This document shows, piece by piece, positions 23,815 to 30,924 of a stretch of 41,285 bases of DNA. The stretch covers positions 1 to 41,285 of the forward strand of contig JARLHX010000096.1 of NCBI GenBank assembly GCA_031292035.1, written 5' to 3'. The DNA comes from Negativicutes bacterium (GTDB taxonomy: Bacteria > Bacillota_C > Negativicutes > Sporomusales_B > JARLHX01). The first letter of the stretch is position 1. Each line of letters starts with the position of its first letter. The notes beneath the pieces were generated by a model. That model worked only from the letters and a program-made list of their open reading frames with translations, did no database searches and had not been told where the DNA came from. The position numbers were made by a program, and so were the translations under genes.

Positions 23815-23851
23815 AGAGCCCTGCTGTCAGATAGACTGCAAGGCTCTTTTT
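23815..23851 (+). terminator. Terminator-like hairpin after the RpiR gene
   Basis: AGAGCC (23815-23820) and GGCTCT (23842-23847) pair over a partly structured loop and run into TTTTT. Another inverted repeat, TAAGCCA/TGGCTTA, lies just upstream (23772-23787). The stem is modest, so confidence is moderate. Confidence 0.5.
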
Positions 23852-23873
23852 ATACCTGCTTTTATCGGCCTGT

Positions 23874-23987
23874 CCAGAGGAATTTCTGCCGAGAGTCCTG
23901 GAATATTTAAAAGAAAATGCAGGTGCAGCAGATGTAATCCTGGTTGGCCCGGGGTTTGGATTCGTACAATTATGTAAAAATTGTTGA
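23874..23987 (+). pseudogene. Possible coding remnant before the MerR gene
   Basis: A short frame reads PEEFLPRVLEYLKENAG followed by AADVILVGPGFGFVQ and then a stop. It looks like the end of a real alpha/beta enzyme, but it has no plausible start or ribosome site and begins in terminator sequence. The family cannot be named. It may be a truncated gene or chance; the -35 box of the MerR promoter overlaps its end. Confidence 0.25.
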
Positions 23988-24014
23988 CTTAAAGTTAACT
24001 CCAAGTAATATAAT
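23984..24014 (+). promoter_or_regulatory. MerR-type promoter with embedded operator
   Basis: TTGACT (23984-23989) and TATAAT (24009-24014) are separated by 19 bp rather than 17. The spacer holds the dyad CTTAAAGTTAACTCCAAG (23988-24005) centred on GTTAAC. This is the hallmark arrangement at which MerR-family proteins untwist DNA to activate. The MerR-family gene starts 27 bp later, so autoregulation is expected. Confidence 0.85.
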
Positions 24015-24040
24015 ATTGAATAGCAGGAGGTGAAAGCAAC

Positions 24041-24427
24041 ATGACGATTACTGAAGTGAGTGAAAAATTTGACATGCCTCAGGACACACTCCGCTATTAT
24101 GAACGCATCGGACTGCTTCCCCGCGTGAACCGCAATAAGAGCGGAATCAGGGATTATACCGAGCAAGACTGCGGGTGGGTCGAATTTATAAAATGTATGC
24201 GAGGGGCAGGCCTTCCGATTGAAATATTGATTGAATATGTTGGGCTTTTTCTCCAGGGTGACGAAACCCTTGAGGCAAGAAAAAATCTGTTTATCGAGCA
24301 ACGTAAGCTACTGCTGGCAAGAATGGAAGATATGAAGAAAACGCTGGAACGCATGGATTATAAGATTGCATTATTTGATGAGAAAATAGTAGCAGCAGCG
24401 AAAACCTTGAAAAGGCCGGAAAATTAG
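24041..24427 (+). CDS. MerR-family transcriptional regulator
   Basis: A 128-residue regulator with the N-terminal winged helix-turn-helix (ITEVSEKFDMPQDTLRYYERIGLLP, given here as its span, about residues 3-27) and a long dimerisation coiled coil (about 75-115). The sequence most resembles the AdhR/YyaN group that responds to aldehydes or electrophiles. No Cys cluster for metal binding is seen, so metal sensing is unlikely. An AGGAGGTGA site at 24025-24033 precedes the ATG. It is followed by a terminator and then a flavodoxin-type reductase gene, a common target for this regulator group. Confidence 0.9.
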   Translation: MTITEVSEKFDMPQDTLRYYERIGLLPRVNRNKSGIRDYTEQDCGWVEFIKCMRGAGLPIEILIEYVGLFLQGDETLEARKNLFIEQRKLLLARMEDMKKTLERMDYKIALFDEKIVAAAKTLKRPEN

Positions 24428-24443
24428 TATTATGGTAAAGCTG

Positions 24444-24491
24444 ACAAGTTGCATGGTGCACTTTCATTGCCCCATGTAACTTGTATTTTTT
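24444..24491 (+). terminator. Rho-independent terminator after the MerR gene
   Basis: ACAAGTT-GC-ATGG (24444-24456) pairs with CCAT-GT-AACTTGT (24472-24484), followed by ATTTTTT. It lies between the regulator and the reductase gene and may allow partial readthrough into it. Confidence 0.7.
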
Positions 24492-24517
24492 AAATAGCGG
24501 AGAATTGAGGCGGTTTT

Positions 24518-25057
24518 ATGGGTAAGAAGGTATTGATATTGTCGTCAAGTCCCAGGCGAGGCGGTAACTCCGACCTCTTATGCGACCGGTTCCTGTTTGG
24601 TGCGCAGGAGGCAGGCAACCAGGCCGAGAAAATCTTCCTGCGGGATAAAAAAATCAACTATTGTGTGGCCTGCGACGCCTGTAAAGAAAACGGCGGCAAC
24701 TGTGTCCACAAGGACGACATGGCTGAAATCCTGGAGAAAATGATTGCAGCGGACGTGATCGTCATGGCAACACCTGTTTATTTTTACACCATGGCTGCCC
24801 AGCTGAAAACATTGATTGACAGAATCTATTCAAGGTATACCGAAGTGAGAAACAAGGAGCTGTATTTCATCCTGACCGCTGCCGACGGCAGCAAACAGGC
24901 CATGGGAAGGACCGTGGAAGGATTCCGGGGGTTCACTTCCTGCCTGAGCGGGGCGAAAGAAAAGGGGATCATCTATGGAATCGGTGCCTGGAAGGCCGGA
25001 GACATTAAAGGACAGCCGGCCATGGAGCAGGCTTATGAAATGGGGAAGAAGGCATAG
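24518..25057 (+). CDS. Flavodoxin-family NAD(P)H-dependent FMN reductase
   Basis: A 179-residue flavoprotein of the NADPH-dependent FMN reductase / iron-sulfur flavoprotein-like family. The FMN phosphate loop SSSPRRGGNSD is at about residues 9-19, and the second FMN-contact segment TPVYFYTMAAQLKTLIDR is near 85-102. A cysteine group (CVACDACKENGGNC) around residues 48-61 is like that in many clostridial members; it may be redox active, though a full Fe-S motif is not certain. It probably reduces quinones, aldehydes-derived electrophiles or flavins. The MerR gene just upstream probably regulates it. Confidence 0.85.
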   Translation: MGKKVLILSSSPRRGGNSDLLCDRFLFGAQEAGNQAEKIFLRDKKINYCVACDACKENGGNCVHKDDMAEILEKMIAADVIVMATPVYFYTMAAQLKTLIDRIYSRYTEVRNKELYFILTAADGSKQAMGRTVEGFRGFTSCLSGAKEKGIIYGIGAWKAGDIKGQPAMEQAYEMGKKA

Positions 25058-25100
25058 GTCTTTGCTCCGCCTGGATTTGCATACAAGCTGCTTAAATAAA

Positions 25101-25138
25101 AAACAGGCTCAAATGGACAGTTGAGCCTGTTTTTATTT
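25101..25138. terminator. Bidirectional terminator
   Basis: AAACAGGCTCAA (25101-25112) and TTGAGCCTGTTT (25121-25132) make a 12-bp stem with an 8-nt loop. T-rich sequence follows on the plus strand and an A-rich run precedes it. It separates the plus-strand reductase from the minus-strand aldolase gene. Confidence 0.85.
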
Positions 25139-25181
25139 GCATGATGTATTTTAATCAGCTGGGTTCGGCCTATTCTAACCT

Positions 25182-26069
25182 TTACAGGGCGCCTAAATTC
25201 ACAAGCATCTGGCGAATCTGGGCGACAGCTTCCGGACTGGCGGAACGAAGCGGCTTGCGCAGTGGTCCGCCGTAATAACCCATGAGTTCGCAGGCGGCCT
25301 TCATGCCACCGATACCGAAACGCGACGTAACGGCAGCGTTAATACCAAGAATAGACAGCTGCAGTTCCTGGGCCTTGGCGCTCTCGCCTTTCCGGCATAG
25401 TTCCATCAGATCGACGCAAAGATCGGGCAGAACGTTGGCCAATGCCATCGTTGCCCCGGCAGCTCCCAGTACCATCGAAGCATACAGGAAGCTGGCCGAA
25501 CCGGCAAAAACGGCGAAATCTTTTGAACCATGAGCCAGGGTTTCGGCGATTTGCACGATGTTGCCGCTGCTGTCCTTGATGCCGATGATATTCTGGTGCT
25601 TCGACAGTTCGCTGATGAGGGCCGAGTTCATTTCGACGCCGGTATTGCGGGGCATGTTGTAGAGAATAACGGGTATCGGCGACTCGTCGGCCAGCTGGGT
25701 ATAGTAAGCTTTCAGCACATCGGCATTCATGCCGCTCTTATAATACCAGGGGGTCACAATAAGCGCCGCGTCACAGCCAGCCTCGGCGGCTTTGCGGGTA
25801 AGGCGCAGCGTGGCCCGCAGCGACTCGCAGCCGGTGCCGGCGATGATTCCCCGGCCGGCAGGGAAATGTTTGCGGGCGAAGGCGAACATCGCCGCTTTTT
25901 CGTCTTCGTCCAGCAGAGTGAATTCGCCGTTGGAGCCGCAGACAACGAGGCCTTCGAGGCGCGAGGTGGCCCATTTCTCAAGATTGGCCTTCAGCATCGG
26001 ATAGCTGATTTCACCGTTGTTTTCGAACGGGGTAGGGATGGGCGCATAGGCGTTTTTCAGCACAAACAT
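25182..26069 (-). CDS. DapA-family class I aldolase/synthase, 4-hydroxy-2-oxoglutarate aldolase-like
   Basis: A 295-residue TIM-barrel enzyme of the dihydrodipicolinate synthase/N-acetylneuraminate lyase family. The Schiff-base Lys lies in IIGIKDSSG and the catalytic Tyr in VILYNMPRNTG. The substrate loop reads GSNGEFTLL rather than the GTTGES usual in true DapA, and resembles 4-hydroxy-2-oxoglutarate aldolase (HOGA). A pyruvate-forming aldolase is therefore more likely than lysine biosynthesis. A GGGAGGT site precedes the ATG. It lies 67 bp downstream of an aminotransferase gene on the same strand, suggesting transamination of a 4-hydroxy-amino acid followed by retro-aldol cleavage. Confidence 0.85.
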   Translation of the reverse strand: MFVLKNAYAPIPTPFENNGEISYPMLKANLEKWATSRLEGLVVCGSNGEFTLLDEDEKAAMFAFARKHFPAGRGIIAGTGCESLRATLRLTRKAAEAGCDAALIVTPWYYKSGMNADVLKAYYTQLADESPIPVILYNMPRNTGVEMNSALISELSKHQNIIGIKDSSGNIVQIAETLAHGSKDFAVFAGSASFLYASMVLGAAGATMALANVLPDLCVDLMELCRKGESAKAQELQLSILGINAAVTSRFGIGGMKAACELMGYYGGPLRKPLRSASPEAVAQIRQMLVNLGAL

Positions 26070-26136
26070 GTTGTTTACCTCCCAAATGATTTATTATGGC
26101 TCCTGCCAGCGCAGGGCCGCGGGTTTGCACCGGGGA

Positions 26137-27372
26137 TCAGGCAGGACTGCCGGCCGCTCTTTTGATGGCGGTGGCCAGTCCGGGGATCTTCGCCGATGAC
26201 AGCGCGCACACCGCCAGGCGCACGCCTTTATCCATCGGCACCAGAAACACATTGTCCCTGTGCAGCCGATCGCAGAGCAGGTCCGGGTTGTCCGCGTAAA
26301 TAGTGATAAAAAAGCCGGCTGTATACGGCAGGCACTTCAAGCCGACTTGTCCGGCTTCGGTCATGAACAACTCAGCCCGCTTGCGGATGATGCCAAGATA
26401 GTCTTCGCGTTCGGCGGTAAGCTTCGCAAGCAGGGGGGGATCGCTGGCAATTACCGACAGGGTTTTCATGGCGGCGCGGTTGATATTCGACCAGGTTGCC
26501 CGGCTGGTATAGCCGTTGATATTGATGAACTCGCCGATCGTTTCGGCATCGGACGAGATGCCGATCATTGCACCGGTGCGCTGGCCATAGAGCGTCAAAC
26601 TCTTGGACAGACTGACGGCGACGATGACGAGGATATTAGCCGGCAGCTTCTCGAACTTCCGGAAAAAACGCCGGCCGGCAGGATCCCCGGAAAAATCCAG
26701 GTAAGCCGCGTCGACTAGCAGCGTGATTCGCCTGTCGGGATTGGCGGCGTGTTTTTTGGCGCACAGCAGAACTTCGTCCCATTCGGCGTCTGTCAGGCTA
26801 TAGCCGGTGGGGTTATGGGCCGGGGTATTCAATATCAGGATCAAACGGTTTTGTTTCTCAAACACGGCGCTCATCTTGGCATCCAGCGCCGGAACATTAA
26901 AGCCGCCGCACCGGTCGAACATCGCGAAAATATCCAGCTTCCGCAAAGCCTCCTGGCACAGCACGCGATACGGCGACCAGAACCAGTCCGTCGTCAGGAC
27001 GGTATCACCGATCTCCGAATAATTCCAGATGGTGTGATGCAGCGCCCCGGTGCCGCCCGAAGTCGCCACAGCTTCGATGAAGGTATTCGGCCGGTAGTCA
27101 CCGAAGGTTATATCGACTATAGAACCCAGGAATTCCGGCAAACCCCTGATGGGAGCGTAGCCGGCGATATCCGCCGAAGCCAGACTGCGAAACGCGGTTT
27201 CCACGGTCGGCAGCAGCACCAGCTTTTCCTCTTCATCCAGTAAAACCCCTTGTGTGCAGTTTTTGACACCGGTCTTGCCGAATTTCCCCATCGCCTGCAG
27301 GGCCTGTGCATTCGCACCAAAAATCTTGTCCACGGCAATCTTCCCTTGGGAGTGGGACGCGGCCATTAACAT
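26137..27372 (-). CDS. Class I/II (PLP-dependent) aminotransferase
   Basis: A 411-residue PLP enzyme of the aspartate-aminotransferase superfamily. The PLP lysine is in SLSKSLTLYGQRTGAM, and the substrate/cofactor loop is NTPAHNPTGYSL. The Ser-x-Ser-Lys...Tyr-Gly-x-Arg arrangement resembles the aspartate/aromatic (class I) enzymes. The ATG at 27372 is preferred to that at 27390, because AGAGGTGA sits 6-7 nt before 27372 and lies within the longer reading. The enzyme would supply the keto acid that the downstream aldolase cleaves. It is divergent from a LysR gene, its probable regulator. Confidence 0.87.
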   Translation of the reverse strand: MLMAASHSQGKIAVDKIFGANAQALQAMGKFGKTGVKNCTQGVLLDEEEKLVLLPTVETAFRSLASADIAGYAPIRGLPEFLGSIVDITFGDYRPNTFIEAVATSGGTGALHHTIWNYSEIGDTVLTTDWFWSPYRVLCQEALRKLDIFAMFDRCGGFNVPALDAKMSAVFEKQNRLILILNTPAHNPTGYSLTDAEWDEVLLCAKKHAANPDRRITLLVDAAYLDFSGDPAGRRFFRKFEKLPANILVIVAVSLSKSLTLYGQRTGAMIGISSDAETIGEFININGYTSRATWSNINRAAMKTLSVIASDPPLLAKLTAEREDYLGIIRKRAELFMTEAGQVGLKCLPYTAGFFITIYADNPDLLCDRLHRDNVFLVPMDKGVRLAVCALSSAKIPGLATAIKRAAGSPA

Positions 27373-27401
27373 GAAATTCACCTCTTTCATCCGTCATCAC
27401 C

Positions 27402-27452
27402 CAAGAAGATCTTCTTGCCCACATTATAGGTCAGTGGCGCCGTGTTCGTAAA
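27402..27452 (-). promoter_or_regulatory. Promoter with overlapping 16-bp palindrome for the aminotransferase-aldolase unit
   Basis: On the minus strand, TTTACG (27452-27447), an 18-bp spacer and TATAAT (27428-27423). CAAGAAGATCTTCTTG (27402-27417), a perfect 16-bp palindrome, covers the expected transcription start and is a good repressor-type operator. The LysR regulator is divergent, but the palindrome is not a typical T-N11-A LysR box, so another repressor is possible. Confidence 0.55.
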
Positions 27453-27509
27453 ATTAAAATGTCTGATTAATAATATTCGATTTGTCACTATTGGAGCGGA
27501 GGCAGCAAA

Positions 27510-28376
27510 ATGTACGTCCTTGGCATCGAAGCCTTTTTGGCCATAGTCTCCACGCAGAATCTCACCAAAGCCGCTGAAATTCTCCATATATCACAGTCCT
27601 CGGTCAGCCAGCGTCTAAAAGCTCTCGAACAGGATCTTGGCTTTCTCCTGATTGAGCGCAACAGGGGAATGAAAAAAATCACCCTTACCCCCCAGGGGGA
27701 AGAATTTATTTTATTGGCCGAAAAGTGGAACCACCTTTGGCAGGAAACCCAGTCCCTCCAGCGTAATCCCAGCCTGTCTCTGGCCGTTGGGGCCGTGGAC
27801 AGCATGAACACCTATGTGCTGCCGGCCATCTATGACCGAATGTTGCAACGTAGCCCCAACCTGCGCTTGCGGGTAATCACCGATCACTCCAACGGGCTAT
27901 ACGACCTGATGGACAGGAAAGCCATCGATGTTGCCTTCGTACTCCACGAAAGAGAAGTGAAGAACCTCGACATTTCCCCCTTTGTCAGCGAAGCGATGGT
28001 CGTCCTGCGGCTGAAAACGCCTGATACGCTTCTTGCTCCGCGCGTACACCCGCATGACTTGGACCCCGAAGAAGAAATCCGCCACGACTGGTTTCCCGCC
28101 TACCAGATCTGGCATAACAGATGGTGGGATCCGCTCAAATCGTCCCGTGTTTTCGTCAGCACCGGTCCGATGGTCACAGCCATGTTGCAGACCTCCAGTT
28201 GCTGGGCGGTCGTACCTCGGTCCATCGCCCGTTCGGCCGAGGCAAGCGGTAAATTTAGCATCCAGGAGCTTACCGATCCGCCGCCGGATCGCGTCTGCTA
28301 CAAGCTGCTCCACAAATTTGCCAAGGCCAGCACCCAAAAGGCCCTGGCGATGCTGGAAGAAGCCCTTGCACTATAA
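27510..28376 (+). CDS. LysR-family transcriptional regulator
   Basis: A 288-residue regulator with an N-terminal winged helix-turn-helix (LTKAAEILHISQSSVSQRLKALE, about residues 18-40) and a periplasmic-binding-protein-like effector domain (about 90-285). It is divergent from the aminotransferase-aldolase unit with only ~137 bp between starts, the classic LysR arrangement, so it most likely controls that unit in response to its substrate. A GGAGG-like site (GGAGGC) precedes the ATG. The length is normal for the family. Confidence 0.9.
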   Translation: MYVLGIEAFLAIVSTQNLTKAAEILHISQSSVSQRLKALEQDLGFLLIERNRGMKKITLTPQGEEFILLAEKWNHLWQETQSLQRNPSLSLAVGAVDSMNTYVLPAIYDRMLQRSPNLRLRVITDHSNGLYDLMDRKAIDVAFVLHEREVKNLDISPFVSEAMVVLRLKTPDTLLAPRVHPHDLDPEEEIRHDWFPAYQIWHNRWWDPLKSSRVFVSTGPMVTAMLQTSSCWAVVPRSIARSAEASGKFSIQELTDPPPDRVCYKLLHKFAKASTQKALAMLEEALAL

Positions 28377-28527
28377 GAAAACAGGCTCAAAGGATGGCAC
28401 AAGTTAAAGTATGGTTTATGTTTTATGCTGCAACTTTGAGTTGCCTCATAGTCAATAGGTTTTATAAATGTTTTTACCGATTGCCTTACTATATTTTTGG
28501 AGTGCAGCTTAAAAGCATAAGAAGACC

Positions 28528-28568
28528 ATGCCATCAGATCGCATAAAATCTGATGGCATTATTTTTTT
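28528..28568 (+). terminator. Rho-independent terminator downstream of the LysR gene
   Basis: ATGCCATCAGAT (28528-28539) pairs with ATCTGATGGCAT (28548-28559) over 12 bp with an 8-nt loop; TATTTTTTT follows. The 150 bp between the LysR stop and this stem contain no recognised gene. Confidence 0.85.
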
Positions 28569-28638
28569 ATCCTGATCACGATTAGCGCGAGACAATTCCT
28601 TTACTCCTGCGTGATGAAGTTTTTTTATGGCGACAAAG

Positions 28639-28662
28639 AATTATGACCGGACAGTCATAATT
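28639..28662. promoter_or_regulatory. Perfect 9-bp inverted repeat, candidate operator
   Basis: AATTATGAC (28639-28647) and GTCATAATT (28654-28662) are exact arms around a 6-bp centre, a TetR-like operator geometry. It lies about 250 bp before the outer-membrane protein gene. No regulator of this kind is encoded nearby. Confidence 0.4.
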
Positions 28663-28705
28663 TCGTCACAGTTTAGGATTATATTTAGACTTATACGACA
28701 AGAAG

Positions 28706-28866
28706 CCTGTAACAGGTGAATATCAATCTCAGAAGGCCTGGCCAGGGGAAATTGATATTCTGCGGTTTCATTCAGTTTGGGTTAAGCACCGTGGTATTAG
28801 AGGCGCGCCGCAACAAGACGGCCGGCACCAGTATCAAAGCTGTCACAATCGGGAGACACGCCGGCC
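28706..28866 (+). other. Structured leader region upstream of the outer-membrane protein gene
   Basis: Three inverted repeats lie in succession: CCTGT/ACAGG (28706-28716), GAATATCAAT/ATTGATATTC (28718-28727 with 28751-28760), and GGCCGGC/GCCGGCC (28820-28826 with 28860-28866). They could form an RNA leader that controls the barrel-protein message. I cannot match them to a named riboswitch. Confidence 0.35.
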
Positions 28867-28911
28867 GGCTATGCAAAAGAAGATGAATGGCATGAAAAAC
28901 AGGGGGCCTCT

Positions 28912-29763
28912 ATGAACAAGAGATTCTTAGCTGTGACAGTTGCGACTGCCCTATCCTTCGCGACCGCTTCAGCCTTTGCCTCCGCACTCACTGGAGACAT
29001 TACATATGAGTATTCCAAAGGCACTTCCAATGCTTTGACTTTGGGACTTGGTCAGGATTTTAACCTGGGAACCGACGCATATGTTCATACTCACCTGCAA
29101 GCCGGTTATGATGATTTCACTAAAACCAATCAGACCATATTTGACGAATATTATATCGGACTCAAAGATTATGGCGGTGAAATAAAGCTTGGCCGACAGG
29201 CGCTGGTGTTTGACAATGAGCTATTAGCAGGTACGTCCGGCTATACTAATCCTGTTGGACTTGAATATTCGTCCGCCGCAGAAAAAATAAAATGTAACGG
29301 TTTCTATGGGAACGATAAAAACTCTCAAGACAAAATCTCAGCGGCTGAAATTAGTGCGGAAATCAGCAATCATAGTAGCGTCGGATTGTCTTATATGAGG
29401 TTTGGCAATAGCTTCTTTGGTGCCAATTTCGCTATGGATTTAGCGGCAAATGTTGTTCTTTTTGGCGAATATGTTAAGAATACAGATAAAAATTCGAAAG
29501 GTTATTTGGCAGAAGTGCGGTTTGGCAATTCCAAACTTCCAGGGAGTTGGGACTATGCAATATCGTATCGTGACATTGAAGCCAGTGCAGTCAATACTGA
29601 TTGCTCGGACAATTACTACGCTGACTCTAAGGGATACAGAATTTCCGCTGATTACAAAGCAAGTAAGAATACCACAATCAGTGCATATCGCGACATTACC
29701 CAAACCAAATCAACTTCTGCTGCCTCGTCGCGCACTGATATTCAATTATCATTAGGCTTTTAA
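28912..29763 (+). CDS. Outer-membrane beta-barrel protein, porin-like
   Basis: A 283-residue secreted protein. Residues 1-23 are a Sec signal (basic start, hydrophobic core, ASAFAS cleavage region). The rest alternates short amphipathic strands rich in Gly, Tyr, Ser and Asn, such as YEYSKGTSNALTLGLGQ and IKLGRQALVFDNE, and the last residues are LSLGF with C-terminal Phe, the BAM-type signal of outer-membrane proteins. No S-layer-homology domain is present. It resembles porins of Negativicutes. Two internal Cys may form a disulfide. The gene has its own long leader and is not obviously in an operon. Confidence 0.75.
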   Translation: MNKRFLAVTVATALSFATASAFASALTGDITYEYSKGTSNALTLGLGQDFNLGTDAYVHTHLQAGYDDFTKTNQTIFDEYYIGLKDYGGEIKLGRQALVFDNELLAGTSGYTNPVGLEYSSAAEKIKCNGFYGNDKNSQDKISAAEISAEISNHSSVGLSYMRFGNSFFGANFAMDLAANVVLFGEYVKNTDKNSKGYLAEVRFGNSKLPGSWDYAISYRDIEASAVNTDCSDNYYADSKGYRISADYKASKNTTISAYRDITQTKSTSAASSRTDIQLSLGF

Positions 29764-29926
29764 AGGCTTTTGCTGCAGAGCATCATTGAACCTTTTGCCG
29801 GATCAGGGCGGCGATGTTTATGCCTGTAGCGTGGGTAGGATACTTGCACAACCAATTAGAAAGTAGCGTCCAGGCGGCAGATTCACAAGATTTCGTGCCG
29901 AAAGTAACGAAAGGAATGTTGATAAT

Positions 29927-30484
29927 ATGAAAAATCATGCCAAGTTCGGCCTTGTTAGTTGCGCTTTTCTCCTGGTACTGTTTCTGACTGCCGGAACAGT
30001 GCTGGCAGCAGGCACCTGGATTATTACCAGCGATGGTGCCCAAATCTGGGACCCTGATCCTCAGCCGGGTGAAACCGCCTCATGGTCAGGTGACCGCGAT
30101 GCCAATGGCAAGGCCAACGGTGACGGCATTTTAGAAGCATATGTAAATGGTCAGCTGCAGATCACCTACGCCGGGCCGATGCTTGCCGGCAAAGTCACTG
30201 GCCAGGGGAAGATTACCTGGCCCTCCGGGTCCAGCTACGCGGGTGATCTGGCCAACTGGTCCTTTGAAGGTCACGGCATATACCAAGTGGCTGATGGTCC
30301 TTCCTATGAAGGTGATTTTGTTGACGGTAAATTCTCAGGTCACGGACACCTGACTTATGCCGATGGTTCTTACTACGATGGCGCTTTTCTCAACGGCCAG
30401 CTTCATGGCCAGGGTACGCTGTACAAAGCCGACGGCTCGGTGCTTAAGCAAGGGACCTGGAGTAACGGTCACTTTAACGGTTGA
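29927..30484 (+). CDS. Exported MORN-repeat protein
   Basis: A 185-residue protein with an N-terminal signal or anchor (about residues 1-28). About five MORN-type repeats follow (for example YEGDFVDGKFSGHGHLTYADG and YDGAFLNGQLHGQGTLYKADG). MORN repeats form an extended beta structure and bind partners or lipids; in bacteria their role is mostly unknown. AAAGGAATG lies upstream of the ATG. It precedes the MacA-MacB-TolC genes but is separated from them by 440 bp with a strong hairpin, so co-transcription is doubtful. Confidence 0.8.
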   Translation: MKNHAKFGLVSCAFLLVLFLTAGTVLAAGTWIITSDGAQIWDPDPQPGETASWSGDRDANGKANGDGILEAYVNGQLQITYAGPMLAGKVTGQGKITWPSGSSYAGDLANWSFEGHGIYQVADGPSYEGDFVDGKFSGHGHLTYADGSYYDGAFLNGQLHGQGTLYKADGSVLKQGTWSNGHFNG

Positions 30485-30712
30485 CGTTATCTCCCGCAGA
30501 CTGGCCAAGTCAGCAGGGACGCACAGTCAACGGCCTTTTGCTGATGAAAAATTAAGGGCGGGAGACCTTCAGCTATTGCCCGGGCTGGCATTACAGGATT
30601 CTTTATCCGGCAAGATAAAGCGGGATTCCAGCTGCGTGCCATTTTCCCGCCAAGATAAGAATAGATCTAATGGAATCGTTCATGACGACAGGGTAGTTGT
30701 GGAAAAATTCAT

Positions 30713-30754
30713 GCTTTAGAGGCTATGCCGATTTTCTGGCATAGCCTCTAAAGC
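30713..30754. terminator. Perfect 17-bp hairpin in the MORN-MacA gap
   Basis: GCTTTAGAGGCTATGCC (30713-30729) and GGCATAGCCTCTAAAGC (30738-30754) are exact complements around an 8-nt loop. There is no T-run after it, so termination is likely but not certain. The rest of 30485-30924 holds no gene I can support; the weak promoter-like TTGACC at about 30876 has no good -10. Confidence 0.55.
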
Positions 30755-30924
30755 CGACAATTGCAATAATAATTTTCTACAGGACGACAAGTCTGCGGCA
30801 GGCTTCCTTCTCCGCATCGTGATGTAACACCTAACATAGCGGCCAGTTGCTACGCTGCTGGAAATATATGGTGATTGACCAGTTGGTATTACTGTGAACT
30901 TAATTACTACATGGAGGTGCAGGG

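Noticed and set aside
28706..28910. Cyclic-di-GMP riboswitch upstream of the outer-membrane protein gene
   Set aside because: No recognisable conserved core; only simple inverted repeats are visible.
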